A stretch of 64,000 nucleotides of DNA from Thamnaconus septentrionalis (GCA_009823395.1 CM020507.1:2631501-2695500); one strand, 5' to 3'; positions 12,220-25,032 are shown, numbered from the stretch's first letter. Program-made: numbers and translations. Notes: generated from the sequence alone by a model not told the origin.

Positions 12220-12256
<37 letters not shown>
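12220..12256. repeat. (CA)18 microsatellite
   Basis: Uninterrupted dinucleotide run. Confidence 0.95.
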
Positions 12257-12260
<4 letters not shown>

Positions 12261-12330
12261 GTGTGTTGAGGAATGTACGTCCACCTCAGACCCTGCGGTC
12301 CCCCTCCTCTTGCTTTGAAGTGCATCCTCA

Positions 12331-12405
12331 CCGCTGCTGCTTCTACTGCTGCTGCTGCTGCTGCCGCTGCTGCTGCTGCTTCTACTGCCGCTGTTGCTGC
12401 TGCTG

Positions 12406-12484
<79 letters not shown>

Positions 12485-12505
12485 TGCTGCTGCTGCTGCT
12501 GCTGT
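12331..12505. repeat. (CTG)n array with 24 uninterrupted units
   Basis: Positions 12409-12480 are (CTG)24. Interrupted CTG/CCG/CTT units extend both sides. It opens long Leu, Ala, Cys and Ser frames that have no flanking coding signal. Confidence 0.97.
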
Positions 12506-12847
12506 TGAGAAACGTCATTGAGCTGCAGTGGTTGTCTGTTGCTGTGGAGTTCCATGGCCGTGCAGCACGTCCAGCAGACTGACTCTTTTTTTTTTTTTTT
12601 TTTGCTCCTAGCTGGAGCAGCGGGAGGCGGTGCACACAGCAGGTCGACCCTTTGAGAAGTGGCAAAAAAAATTGGACCTCAAAGTTGGGGGTCAAAGTTC
12701 AAGAGGGTTTTGGTGGAGAGGACGTTGAGAAGCTGCTGAGTTTTATTCAGCTGATCATCAAAACACGAGCGAAACACAACACAGGAAATATTTACATACT
12801 CACTGTGTCCGCACGCGTCGCAATGTTCCAGCTCCTCCTGATGGACT

Positions 12848-12863
12848 CCAGTAGGTGGCGCTG
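12848..12863 (+). promoter_or_regulatory. CTCF-core-like motif
   Basis: CCAGTAGGTGGCGCTG, same orientation as the motif at 2530. Confidence 0.35.
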
Positions 12864-13320
12864 TTCTGGCAGCATCGTCGTGCTTGAAACGACCTCAGCG
12901 GCCTCTGTTGGTATTTTTTTTTTTGTTTGTATTTTTGTTGTTGTAAACACAACAAGAAGAAGGAGCACGAGTGCTTTGTGATGTGGGAAAAGCAGAGAAT
13001 CCACAGCAGAACTCCCGGCTCTGTGTTTGGAATGACTGGCTCCAGGAATCCCAGGATTCACTTCAAGCACCATGATGTTGAAGTCCGGCTCAAGAAAATG
13101 TTGATTCATAAGATTGTGTAACTATAATTTGTATGCATTTTGGGTTTGTCATTTTAACTTTGACCATGGATTTTTTTTTTTTTTTTTTTTTTGTTACTTC
13201 CTGTTATTATCACAACCAGACCTCGGCTGTAGCTCCGCCTCTTTCTCTGTGAAAGGGTTGGATGGGTCATAACCTTACCAGATAGAAACGACACAGCCAG
13301 GAGATTTTCAAGACAGAGCG

Positions 13321-13397
<77 letters not shown>
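13321..13397. repeat. (GT)38 microsatellite
   Basis: One of the longest pure GT runs in the window. Confidence 0.95.
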
Positions 13398-13398
<1 letters not shown>

Positions 13399-13526
13399 TT
13401 GTTGCGTCACTATTTTCTTAATAGATTTAACACATCATCCCAGCTTCAGGATTAACCAGTGAGGTCATTAATGGCAAACGCAGGCCTGCGGATGAGTTTC
13501 CTCTGAGATGTAGGGACACTTTCTAT

Positions 13527-13530
<4 letters not shown>

Positions 13531-13565
<35 letters not shown>
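13531..13565. repeat. (CA)17 microsatellite
   Basis: Uninterrupted dinucleotide run. Confidence 0.95.
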
Positions 13566-13568
<3 letters not shown>

Positions 13569-13763
13569 GACTTGGCCTGATTTAGGGGGGCTGACAGGGG
13601 CTGATTGGTGTCTCTGTCTCTGGGTGGGCTGATTTAAAGTGTCCCCGAGGTCTCGTTCCAGGTAGGGAGACAGACGGGGGAGGAGCGGGGGTGTAAGGAG
13701 GGGGGATGGGGGCTGGAAGTCCCCCGGTCCCTCCCCTCACCCACAACCCTCCCTGCAGACAGC

Positions 13764-13766
<3 letters not shown>

Positions 13767-13795
<29 letters not shown>
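13767..13795. repeat. (CA)14 microsatellite
   Basis: Uninterrupted dinucleotide run. Confidence 0.95.
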
Positions 13796-13799
<4 letters not shown>

Positions 13800-13873
13800 T
13801 CAACCCAGATTCCTCGTCACCCACGCAGCATCCCAGCGTTCTCACACTCGCTGGGGGTCCATCAGCCCTCGGA

Positions 13874-13921
13874 CTGGATGGTTCTGGATGGTTCTGGATG
13901 GTTCTGGATGGTTCTGGATGG
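13874..13921. repeat. 10-bp minisatellite (GGATGGTTCT)4
   Basis: Four perfect units and a partial fifth. No spacer, so not a CRISPR array. Confidence 0.95.
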
Positions 13922-14249
13922 CTGATATCAGGGCAAACGGCTGGATCTCACAGTCCGGCACAGAACCCTGAAGGTTGTTTCAGGGGGAGAATGAAAAAAT
14001 CTGCTACGACTCTCAACCAATTTGCTCTCAAAATTCTTCCGTCCAGGCTGCGTTAATGGCGGCAGACAGAAGGAGGTGGCTGCTGAGAGCAGGCGGGCTG
14101 AAGGGTGACAGACGGCCAGCGGAACCCGGCTGCAGAACGTCGTGAAGTCACGCACCAGTGTGCTTGCCAGCTCTCCCAGGATCAAGAGCAGGATCAGCTG
14201 CTTTTATTGCAGCAAGCACAAGCAAAATAAATCATCTGGATGGTGGTGG

Positions 14250-14255
<6 letters not shown>

Positions 14256-14292
<37 letters not shown>

Positions 14293-14303
14293 CTCTCTCT
14301 CTG
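14256..14303. repeat. (CT)n microsatellite
   Basis: CT run with one GTAT interruption. Confidence 0.95.
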
Positions 14304-14495
14304 AGTGGAGGGGTTGTGGGCACCACGGAGGGAAACACAGGCGGGGGGTCTCACGTCCTGCAGCCCAGAGACAGGCAGCGTTTGATCGCAGTCCAACACG
14401 CCACCCGAGACCCGGCTGCATGTGAACACAGAGAGAGAAGGTGATCTGGTGCAACCCAGAACCCAGGCAGGCGTGCACGTGGTGCTAGAGGGATG

Positions 14496-14498
<3 letters not shown>

Positions 14499-14541
<43 letters not shown>
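14499..14541. repeat. (GT)21 microsatellite
   Basis: Uninterrupted dinucleotide run. Confidence 0.95.
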
Positions 14542-14542
<1 letters not shown>

Positions 14543-14615
14543 ACGCGCGCATGGAAGAAGATTTCGGACGAAACCTGAGCTCTGTTTACTCAGCCAGGCC
14601 TTAATGCAAACAGTC

Positions 14616-14619
<4 letters not shown>

Positions 14620-14687
<68 letters not shown>
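14620..14687. repeat. (CA)34 microsatellite
   Basis: Faces the GT run at 14499-14541; the two form a large potential inverted repeat. Confidence 0.95.
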
Positions 14688-14692
<5 letters not shown>

Positions 14693-14767
14693 TAAGTGAC
14701 TGACACTGACGGCTGTCACGCCAAGGAGGGGGGAAGATAACCTCTATCACGGATTCATAACAAAGAC

Positions 14768-14768
<1 letters not shown>

Positions 14769-14815
<47 letters not shown>
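14769..14815. repeat. (CA)23 microsatellite
   Basis: Uninterrupted dinucleotide run. Confidence 0.95.
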
Positions 14816-14816
<1 letters not shown>

Positions 14817-15112
14817 CTGAGTTAAAGGCCCCTTTTACACAACATTAATGTTGCCATGTTTTCAATAAAGCACTATAATAATAATAACAATAATCTGCGT
14901 CTCCACACAGTCACTGAACAGAAATAAAAATCGTCCATCGCTTCTTCCAGTTCCATGTGACATCACAAAGGGGGCTCATACCTTCCTCAGGTTAGTTTCC
15001 GCACCCCCGAGCTAGCCAGATGTTGGCTCCGCCCCCTCTGAGACCACTTGTTTGTTTTTTGTTTGTTTTTGTTTTTTTTTAAATCTCCTCCCAAATATAC
15101 AGACGGTCCAGG

Positions 15113-15138
15113 AAGGAGGCTGTAAACAGAGGGCTAAA
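15113..15138 (-). repeat. copy of the dispersed ~24-bp repeat
   Basis: Reverse complement of the CCCTCTGTTTACAGCCTCC core seen at 5021 and 59908. Confidence 0.4.
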
Positions 15139-15365
15139 CGCGCCGCTCCGCCAACGTCTAGGAAGTTGTTTATTTTTTTTCAGGGCACCAATGGCGGGAG
15201 GCTGCTCCGCAAAATGCAGATCGGAAAACAACAGTTTGACTGTGGATCCTTTAATTCCGACGGCGTCGCTTCATACGACGGAATTCAGAAAATTTAAGTT
15301 CTCTTTCCCAATTTTCCTGCATTGAACTGAGATTTCAGCAGAAAGTCGTCATCCATTTCCCCGTC

Positions 15366-15366
15366 A

Positions 15367-15411
<45 letters not shown>
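15366..15411. repeat. (CA)22 microsatellite
   Basis: Uninterrupted dinucleotide run. Confidence 0.95.
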
Positions 15412-15412
<1 letters not shown>

Positions 15413-15487
15413 GCACAAAGACAAAACTTTTCATTCTTTTTCATTTTTGCTAATGCAACAACTCATCCTCCCATAGCTACAACACTG

Positions 15488-15518
<31 letters not shown>
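15488..15518. repeat. (GT)15 microsatellite
   Basis: Uninterrupted dinucleotide run. Confidence 0.95.
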
Positions 15519-15519
<1 letters not shown>

Positions 15520-15521
<2 letters not shown>

Positions 15522-16635
15522 GCAGCAGCCGCCAGGTTCCCTGCGGAGCGCCCGCTGTTTACTTCTGGTAGTTTGGCGGCGCAGTGGCTCATTCCCAGCT
15601 CCAGTTTCTGCTGAGCGCCGGCGGGACGAAGCCGCCGCGACAGTCGCGCAACTCCTCAGCTCCTCGTAATTTGTTTCCAAGTAATTGACGATAATTGTCG
15701 GTTCCTGTTTTTGTTGCTAAATTCTTTTATTTTGAATTGTGAAAAAGAAAAGTAAACAATGTGGCCTGTAGCTACATCTGCTATCAGTGAGAGAGGAGGA
15801 GGAGGAGTAGGAAGAGGAGGAGGTGGTAGTGGGGGGGGGGGGGGTGTTTTTAGGTTTTTCTTCTTCTGCCTCATTTTTGTTTACAGAATATGTTTAACTT
15901 TTGTGAGGAAAAAGTACATTTTGGGTTTCTTTTTCTTGAGAGTGTTATTGTTTGAGAAAAGCGCACGATGAAACCAGCAAATTAAGCAGAATGTGAATGA
16001 TTGAAAAGCCCCAGAAAGAGAAAAGAGCGGCTGGGTTTTGCAATTTCCTTTCCCAGGATACATCATCAGTTATCATCTGGACTACAGAGTAAAAACCAAA
16101 AAACCTTCCCTGTGGTTTTTCTGCTTCCTGTCACCAACCAATCACAGCAAGCTGTAGTTTGTTTTTTTTTCCAACGCTGTCTCGAAGGCGCAGGAGACTT
16201 TGGAAGCTACAGGTGATGCGTAACGATGTGTGTGGGCAAAAAGTGCAACAAACATTCAGAAATGAAATATTTCAAAACTGAGCCAAAGGTTGTTTTTTTT
16301 TTACCTCGTCAGTCCGGACAGAGCGGCTGTGACGACCCGGAGCTTCCTGAGGTCCGGCTGAAAGCATTCCTTCACCAGCTGGGGAGGGGCCGGTGGGGGA
16401 GGGGGGTTAAAGGTGATTGGCGGGAGTGGAGATGGGGTGCAGCACTTAGGATGGAGGGGGGAAGGTGGGGGTCAGGCCGCCACCCACACCGCCATCGCCA
16501 CCGCCGCCACCGCCGCCACTGCCACGCTGGCTGCACCTCTGAAGGTCCTGCTGGATAATTTGCATCAGTAAACAAGCAGCCAGAGACTTCAAAGAGTCGA
16601 CGCCGATGAGGCCTGGCGGAGGACTGGACGAGTGC
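15520..16635. other. intergenic, no gene seen
   Basis: Mixed composition with a G-rich stretch near 15790-15845 and a CCR-rich stretch near 16480-16530. No supported exon. Confidence 0.5.
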
Positions 16636-16637
16636 GC

Positions 16638-16639
<2 letters not shown>

Positions 16640-16670
<31 letters not shown>
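16640..16670. repeat. (GT)15 microsatellite
   Basis: Uninterrupted dinucleotide run, followed about 20 bp on by a TAACCC-like stretch. Confidence 0.9.
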
Positions 16671-16671
<1 letters not shown>

Positions 16672-16995
16672 ATCATGTGACCAGTGAATATTAACCTAAC
16701 CCTAACCCAGGCCCTTAGACTCACCCTAACCTTAACTCAGCATCATGAAGCTTCAGCAGCAGTTTCCAAAAAACACCAAACCAATAAACGTGACTTTCAA
16801 CAGATGCACAGTCTCACAATCCCCCGCCCCCCTCCATTTCCCAAATCCCTCCAGTCACCTGCTGATGCGACAGCAGCCACAGAGTCAAAAGGTAATCACC
16901 CAAACAGGACTCCTGAGGCAGAGCCATCCTGTGAGCGGCCAGGAGACTGCAACTGCAGGCCAATTTGTCTCCAATCAGCATCAACTAGTACCTAT

Positions 16996-16997
16996 TA

Positions 16998-17049
<52 letters not shown>
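16996..17049. repeat. (ATT)17 microsatellite
   Basis: Trinucleotide run. Confidence 0.95.
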
Positions 17050-17455
17050 GTTCACTGCTTTCCGGCTAACAACACCTCCCTGGGTCACAGTGGCGGCCGG
17101 GTCTTCCGGCCTCTTGGCGAGGGGAGTGAGATGCTGCTGGATGGAGTGCAGCAGGGAAAGTGTCACCAGAGCCTCGCTGGAGGCGGCGGCCAGCGGTAAA
17201 CAGGTGACGTGGTAGATTGAGGCCGAACTGCCACTTTAAGGGGAGGTGGGAGGGGGCGGGGCTCATCAATGTGGATGTGTGTGTGTGCATGTTTGTTGAG
17301 ATTCTGCCGCCACCCACCGAGACGTGTCGGCTAAATATTTGGAGGCTGGACGTCAACACAGGGCACATCCACGTCAGTGACACCTGATCCACCCTCGGGG
17401 CCCCGCCTCTGACGTTTCGGCCTATCAGGGCTCACCCGAAACATGGAGTCCAGCA

Positions 17456-17602
17456 CTGTGTGTGTGTGTGTGTGTGTGTGTGCGGGCGGTTGTGCGACTG
17501 AACAGGTAGTTAAACTCCTGCGTGTGTCGGAGACTTGAAAGATGTGCACAGTGGCAACACGAGGACTGGCTGATGATTTTTTTTTTCTCTGCTGCACCAC
17601 TT

Positions 17603-17646
<44 letters not shown>
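17456..17646. repeat. two GT runs (17456-17481, 17606-17646)
   Basis: Dinucleotide runs separated by 124 bp. Confidence 0.9.
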
Positions 17647-17647
<1 letters not shown>

Positions 17648-18042
17648 CAAGGAAGTTGTCGCGGTGTGTCATGTGGAGCGACAGGGCGACGACAGACGTC
17701 CTTCGAGCTGTGTTTTCCACAACAAGCGCCTGCAGACGTGATCCGTGCAGGGCGAAGCTCCGGCTGCTTTCAGGGCGTTTGGCTTTTTTTTTTCCTTCTT
17801 CTTTTCATCCCCCTCTCCTCCTCCTCCTCCTCCTCCTGCTCCTCCTCCTCTCTCCTCACCTCTTCAAGCGCGGCAGCTCTCAGTCCCGTCAGCGCCTCGT
17901 CCTCTCGTCGGAGAGGAAACCTGCAGGGTTCCTTCAGATCCGCCGCCGGCCCAGAATCCTCCCTGCCGGGTCGTCACGCCGTCTGCTCTTACACCAGCGA
18001 TCCACACAGGGGAGCTACTGCTTTTTCCATGGCCGTGCAAAA

Positions 18043-18099
18043 GACACACACACACACACGCATACACACAGAGGCACACACACACACACACACACACAC
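18043..18099. repeat. interrupted (CA)n
   Basis: Two CA runs with a short interruption. Confidence 0.9.
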
Positions 18100-18239
18100 T
18101 GCAGGCCACTCTACTCAACCTGCTGTGCAGCATTCAGCACGGATCAGCGGCTGGACGACACTCCAGAAAAGCAACAAAGCGACAAAAACAGACTCACTGA
18201 ATTCTACACAATCGTATCACCGCATTAAGAAAACACACT

Positions 18240-18310
18240 AGCTGCATTTCCATGACCCCTAGAATTGTGCAAAACCCAACTATTGGAATTAAAGAACTGG
18301 TGATGGAAAC
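18240..18310 (+). mobile_element. partial copy of the AGCTGCGTTTCCAT TIR element
   Basis: AGCTGCATTTCCATGA then CCCCTAGAATTG and gcaaaaccc, and further on GATGGAAAC, in the same order as in the complete element at 63282. The right TIR is not recognisable. Confidence 0.6.
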
Positions 18311-18795
18311 AGCTCAACTTGGAAAAACCTCTCAAATATAGCTGAAAGGTTTTCAGACATATCCACGTGACCAGTTCACTTCAAATTACAAACTTTTTTT
18401 TAATCTTATATTTTGCATAAAGCTGCTGATGAACAACTGGAGGCTTTTAACTACTTCATTAAAATACTTCTCCGTGATCTAACTTGGTTTTTTTTCCTCC
18501 ATGGCTGCATTTGGTTGAAATGTCAATAGAAAATAGAACGTAGGGAAAATAGGGACGTTGCCTTTGAGAGGCAACTTGACAATAAAAATATTTTTTTCAA
18601 CAGTGTTTCATCTTGAGAAGAAAGAAAATCTTTTCTTTTTTTTTTCAGTCTCGCACAGCTGTTTAGCACAGTGTTTGCCACTAGCTGCAGGTATTTACTC
18701 AGAGGTCTTTATTCTGAAAGGCAAAAAAAGATTTTGCAGTGGTGGAACTCTTTGGAAAGAGGTGAACAAGGGGAGAAGGAGGGAGAAAGAGGGAG

Positions 18796-18797
18796 GA

Positions 18798-18834
<37 letters not shown>
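18796..18834. repeat. (GA)n microsatellite
   Basis: GA run inside a longer purine stretch (18770-18855). Confidence 0.9.
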
Positions 18835-19529
18835 GGAGGAAAGGAAAAAAAGAAGCACAAAGCGACAGAGTTGATCTGCAAGCCTCTTCTTTCCCCCCTG
18901 AGTCATGTGTAAACACAGGCCGGTATCTAGGACGCTGATGTCAGAGACGGTAAGAGACGTGTGCAGCAAGAGACGACACGTCCCAATAAATATCATTACC
19001 ACTGCAGGCCGCCTGAAACGCTGCCAGCCTGCACAACCTCTGGCTCGCCACTCAAGATTAATGAGCTGAGAAATGAGAGCCAAACACGGCGGGCGGCTCT
19101 TTCCCTCCGCATCCAGTTCACGCCGAGGTTCGGGGCCCCTGCGCTGGCCGCTGCGCCGCCCGCTGCCGCCCCACAGGGGAGGCTGCCGCAACACGCACCA
19201 CTTGAAAGATGTCTGCTCGCCGCTGCACTCGGCCTCATTTGTCAGCGGGGTCCACCCAGTTTCCACAGCGTGAGAGAGAGAGGAGAGGAGGAGAGGAGGA
19301 GGAGAGGAGGAGAGGAGAGGAGAGGAGGTGGAGAGGAAAGGAGAGGAGAGGGTGACGGAGGCGGTGGGACACCTTTATTAAGAGCGTGTTGAGCTATGGC
19401 CACACGCACCCAAATGAACATGTTTAAAAAGGAATATAGAGGAGCTTCTATAGCAGACTGCTATGACTGTGAGGCCACACCCACTCTGGCCTGACAGAGG
19501 TATGGGTAGTTTGGCCTGATGGTCATTTT

Positions 19530-19644
19530 GACCATGACCATGAGTGTTGAATTGTCAAATTTCAACAACTCATCTATTTTAATTTCATATAATTATATAT
19601 CCTAGTATATATATCATAGTTTAAACATTTAAAAAAATATATTA

Positions 19645-19679
<35 letters not shown>

Positions 19680-20280
19680 AGTATTATTATTATTATTATT
19701 AGTTTATTTTACTTAACTCCATTAATACACATTGTTATCAACAATTAAATAACAATAAAATAATAATTATTATTTAGCTTTAAAAAAACTCACATTTTTG
19801 CAACAACCATTTTCATTTGCCTTTGATTGGAAATTACATGACATAATTACATATAACATATTATGTAGATTTACACACTGATGCAAAATAAAATTTCTTT
19901 TAAATATTTAAAAACTAAATAAACCAACATTTTTATAATCCAAAGTGGGGGGGAGAGCTGATTTAGGTTTGAAATGAAAAATAAAATCAACACAATTAAA
20001 AATAATAATAATAATTATCCTGTTTCTTGCTTTTTATTTTGTTGTCTTTATTTTATTGACCGAAACGTGGGCTGAGATTTTGGAAGAGGTCTCTGACAAA
20101 AACTGCTGTATTTTAAATGTAAATCTCTTAAAACTAAAAAATATTTTTTTCAAAGAAATGGAGAGAAGAAAAACATTTCAAATTTTAATTTTAAAACTTA
20201 AAAATAAATCATTGCTGAATTTAAATTCATTTACAGTCAAAACTAAATCGGCTCCATGTAAAAAAAACCTAAAAAACAAA
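19530..20280. other. AT-rich block
   Basis: Long AT-rich segment with an (ATT)n run (19637-19700), bounded sharply by GC-rich DNA on both sides. No gene seen. Confidence 0.6.
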
Positions 20281-21084
20281 GGCAGGCGTCTTATCGCTGG
20301 TCTAGAGACTGATGGGGTTCCTGGTGTAAATCCTGCGCCTGCCTCGCCACAATGGCTGCGGGAACTTTTTCATTAGAGCGCAGCCCCGTAATCTGGGCAA
20401 CCTTTGTGTTTTTCTTGGGCTCTGCGGCGCTGCCGCCTCCTCCAGGGCGGCTAATGGAGGCCGGCGGAGGAAGTGTTTGACATTGAGGACACAGCAGTGC
20501 TTGTGTTAGCGGCGCTGCTCACCAGGGCCGACCGGGCAGGCCACACAGGGCCCACAGGGGGGGTGGGGGTGTCACCACGGCCCCACCCACCCTCAAGTGA
20601 ACACAAGTCAACATGCCTTAACCCCCTCAGCCCCCCCCGACCCCCGACCCTCCACCACCACCTAAAGTTACACTCTCTGCCTCCCCGACCCTCCCTGTCC
20701 TCACCCTGCCGCTCTCCTCCCAGCAGCCCCTGCGCGCAGCTCCACGCTGAGGCTGCGGTCGACCGGGGGGCCCTCCAGTCCCCCTCATCTTTCACTGTCA
20801 CCTCGCTGGAGAGGAACAGATCAAAACAAACATGTGGCGGCAGGGAGTTCCCCCGCATGATGGATCACTGTAATCAGGGATCGGACGGAGCGCTGCCATT
20901 GGTGGAGGCGGCTCTGGAGAGACTGGCACCGGGAACAATGACGGGGGTCCGAGTGAGGAGCCATCCTGAGGAACGGACAACAACTGGGAGCGCAAAAAAG
21001 AAAAGTCACTGCGGATGTAGACAGTTTGAGATACGGACGCCAGGCTGCACGATGCTGGTGTGACTTCCTGCTTCTTGGTTTGGT

Positions 21085-21123
21085 GAGGAGGAGGAGGAGG
21101 AGGAGGAGGAGGAGGAGGAGGAG
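21085..21123. repeat. (GAG)13 run
   Basis: Perfect trinucleotide run. Confidence 0.95.
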
Positions 21124-22135
21124 CATAGGAAGGCCATAGGAAGCCAAATCTCCCCCAAACAGCCAAACCCGCTGCGGCGCTGAAGCAGGCTTCCGTGCCG
21201 CCGACTGGCTGGTTGGAGACGCAGCAACATTCCTGGAGGGAAAACCTGCTCGCCACTGATCCTCCTCATTTCACCCTCTGGGCTCTAATGGACAGGAGAT
21301 CCACGTCCTTCCACTTCCTTCCACTTCCTGTCACCCTGAGCCTCGCCTCCACACATACGTGGGCATTTTTGAGAGTTTTGGTTGTTTTTTATTCTCAAAC
21401 ATGGGCGACTTGGTCAGATTGTTCTTGACTTCTTAGTTTGGAAGCTTTGCCGAGAGCTCTGGCCTTACTACGCACACTACCTTCAGCTTGACGTCCTCAG
21501 TTGCACCCGTGTCTGAGGAGCAAACAACCATATAACAAGAAAAAATAAATCAGTTCCACTTTAAACCCTTTCTTGACCCCTGTGCATCAACTCTTCCGCC
21601 ACCTGGAGGACGGGAGGCGCCCTGCGTCATCTCCTGTGGACTTTTTTTCACCCTCTATTCCAGAGTAACATCCAGAAGTAGTTTCATTTCATCGCAGGTC
21701 CTAAAATAAATCCGGCTCCACCTCTGCTTCGCCCTTTGCCGCTCTCGAGCCCCTTCCGCTGTTCTCTGGGCTCAGAGGTCACAGCTCGACCTTCCGGCCC
21801 AACAGGGTGGTGCCTGATATCCCGACAGCCGGCACATGAGGCCTTCAACGGCCCTGGGGATGAATCTCCACATTAAAACGCCACTGAAACCCTCCAGCGT
21901 CTCGAGGCGGGACCAGCTGAAGGTCACCCCGCTGTGGAACGAGGCGGCGGGGGGGGGGAACTTGACCTGAGAGGAAGTATTCACTCAGCTCAGATTATTT
22001 TCAGGAGGAGGTGGGGGGGCGGAGTCAGCGGCTGATGTACAGCGGCGCTTCTCTCTCTGACGGGGGTCTGATCAGAGGGGCGGGGCTTCGAGGCTTCGGC
22101 TCGGTGAAAGCAGAGAGCGGCACCCAGCCTTGTTG

Positions 22136-22215
22136 GGTGAGGAGGATGGGAGATGGTGGGGGTGAGGGGTGAGGGTGGGGGTGAGGGTGAGGGTGGGGGT
22201 GAGGAGGATGGGTAG
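22136..22215. repeat. GGTGAGG-type G-rich minisatellite
   Basis: Repeated GGTGAGGGT/GGTGGGGGT units with many G triplets, able to form G-quadruplexes on the + strand. Confidence 0.85.
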
Positions 22216-22781
22216 GATTCTAGCTGTGAGACCCCTCTGCCAGAAACAACAAGCTGGGCTTCTCATATTTGGAGAGATACTGGAGGGGTGGGGTTAAAGG
22301 GGGTAGTGGGGGGGGGCTGCAGATAAGGCAGGCAGCTGGAGGACGGACCCTCCGCTCACCTCAGACTCAGAACACTGCGACTTGTTTCACATCTCCATCT
22401 GGGAGAGAGCTCCTTGGAGCAGCACAAGAAGCAGCGGCTCTTTATACGAAAGGAGGAAGGCCATTGGGCGAAACCTCAGGCCAATCGGAACCGAATGGGA
22501 TCAAAGTGAGCCGTCCGCTAACAAGCTGGCAGCAGCTTCCTGTTTCTGTCACAACAAGAGTTGAGTTGATTTCATCTTCACGGAGGAAAACTGAGCCGTT
22601 GCGGCAGGACTGGATGGAAACGGTCCAGGACCAGGAAAATGATCTTTAGAATAAGACTTGAAATTGAAAATGACACGTGAATTTAAAAATACATTTAAAC
22701 AAAAAAAAAAAAAAAAAAACGTAGACATTTTAAAGTTTACTTTCAAAAATTCTCACACCCCACTCATCAAAACGCAACTCG

Positions 22782-22812
22782 AGCTGCGTTTCCATCACCC
22801 CTAGAATTGCAA
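22782..22812 (+). mobile_element. TIR fragment of the AGCTGCGTTTCCAT element
   Basis: AGCTGCGTTTCCATCA followed by CCCCTAGAATTGC. The rest is missing or unrecognisable. Confidence 0.55.
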
Positions 22813-23399
22813 CGACGAGCCACACAACTGTGACACGACAACGACACTACAACAACGGTGGCGGCGTCATCACAACTAAGCCCGCCTCCTTTTCCCCTCG
22901 TAGGCCGCACTGATTGGCCCAGTCACATCCTGACCAGCTGCAGACTTTGGGAATCGTGCAGGAACTCGGCGTCGGAGCAGCAGCAGAGTTATAACGAGCT
23001 CCGACTTAATGCCGGGCTGAAGGTGCATTAAGCAGACAAAGGTCTCCACCGGTGGGAGAGGGGGGCCAGGGAGGGATATGAGGACCGGGGGGGGCCTTAA
23101 TTAATTTGGGGGCGGCCCCCCACCCCACCCGGAGCCCACATCATCGGCCCTTTTGTGGCAGGAATGCCAGCTATGTCAGCGGCGCTCCGGAGGGCCGAAG
23201 GGAGCGGCGAGGTGATGACGAGCGGGTGGGGGGGGCGGTGGCGGTGGCGTGGCAGGAGGAGAAGAAGAAGGAGGAGGCGGAGGAGAAGAAGATCGGGGGA
23301 AAGGATACTTTTCAAAAGCTTAAAAGCTTCCCCAGTTTTTAAAACAAAGACGGGAGGCGAAAGAGAAGAAGTGATTCTGAAAATGGATCTGACTCACTA

Positions 23400-23401
<2 letters not shown>

Positions 23402-23447
<46 letters not shown>

Positions 23448-23476
23448 CCTCTGTCCCACACACACACACACACATT
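23402..23476. repeat. interrupted (CA)n
   Basis: Two CA runs split by cccttcctctgtcc. Confidence 0.95.
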
Positions 23477-25032
23477 CCACACTGCTCCTGCTCCTCTGCC
23501 TCGCTCCCCACCATGGGAAATCCCACTTGATTAATCCTGATGGAAGCTCCAGCGGGAATCTTCCAACAAAGTGACAAATTTTCCCTCCAATATTCCAGAT
23601 TGGAGGCGACCAGGAGGTGCTGCACTGTTACCTTGCTGCCTCTTTACTAGACAGTGTTGCTTCAGGTGTGGTGGGATGGGATGGTGGGTGGGTGGTGGTG
23701 GGTGGGGGTGAGGCGAGGGTCCGGCCTGTTGACGTTGGCGGCTGGCAGCTGTCAGGCCTCCGCTGGCCGGGCTGGGAGGAGACGTGGCGAGAGAGGAGCT
23801 TCCTTCCCAAAATAAACAGGCGGCGGTGGCACGCATCTTTCCCAGGCAAAACTGCAACAGCAGCAGGAGGAGGAAGAAGAGGAGGAGGAGGGAGGAAAAG
23901 TGAAAATCACGCTCTTGCTCGTCTTCTTTTTGTTTGCGAGCGGCCGCCCGCTCCAGCAGTTGTGGCGGCGACGGCCGTCAAAAGGGCCGAGAATCAATGA
24001 GAGGAAGAGAGAGAAAGTGGCTCAGCGGCGGCCAGAAACACCACCGTAAATCTGAGAGGGTGGCCGCTGGTGCTTCCAATGGAGCTTTTTTAAAAAACAA
24101 AAAAACATATATATATGTTTTTGTAAGGGACGATAATAAAGCTGCCTGCTTTCCCACCGTTTTGCGTGGGAATAAATGTTGGAATTTGCCGGGCAGAGAC
24201 ACCAGGGAATCGTGATTTTTCACCTTTTCGCTCGGCCATTGTGTTCATTTCCATTGTGCCAGTTTTTATGTGCTCTTTTTTTTTCCCCCCTCTGTGATGA
24301 TGGCCTGCAAGATACAAAGAGAACATGAGTGAACAGGAAAAACACTTTTTTTTTTTAGGTCCAATGTGGGAGCCTGTGCTGCAGTATTCAGTCAGAGTTC
24401 TTTCTCTTTGTCTTTCTTTCATGGCCAGGGTGGAAAAAAGAAATGTGCAAAATCTGCCAGAAATGAAAAAGGGGGATAAACCAGGTGAAGGTCGTCAAGT
24501 TGGCAGCGAATTTTAATGCTTCTTTGACCAATTAGCGCGCTGCCTTGCCTGCCTGCGCAGCAGCTGAGTGCGGGGTCGGCGCACAGTGGCCGCCTTCACG
24601 CACGACCGCAGGGCTTCCCGAAGGCCGACTGATCAACAAACATCACACAAAACGAGTGCGCGCACGCACCCACGCATCATGAGGGTCCTACATACGTGCG
24701 AAAATAAGTCTAAAAATAACGGTCTTATTTTTAATGAAGAAATAAACAAACGCGGTGATAAAATGCAGGTTTGTGGATTTTTTTGAGAGACGCTTTTTTA
24801 AGGAGAAAAAAAAAAATCAATCCTGAATGGCAAACCGCGCGACAAACCGGCACCACGTGACGGGGGAAAATATCCAGCAAAAATGTCCAAATAAGCACGA
24901 GGTGACGGATGACAGGAATTGAATTATAAATAGAGGAAAACAAACACGGAGAGCGAAGCGCGGGAAAATAATCAGGCGTGTGTTCAGTGATTCCCCACAT
25001 TAGTTTTAGTTTTTAGAGCCGATGTGGACCAA

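Noticed and set aside
12096..12695. Poly-Ser/Leu/Ala frames over the CTG array
   Set aside because: Trinucleotide repeat; no splice context and no recognisable domain.
13874..13921. CRISPR-like direct repeats
   Set aside because: 10-bp units with no spacers in a vertebrate genome; minisatellite.
16691..16708. Interstitial telomeric repeat
   Set aside because: Only about two TAACCC units followed by degenerate sequence; too short to call.
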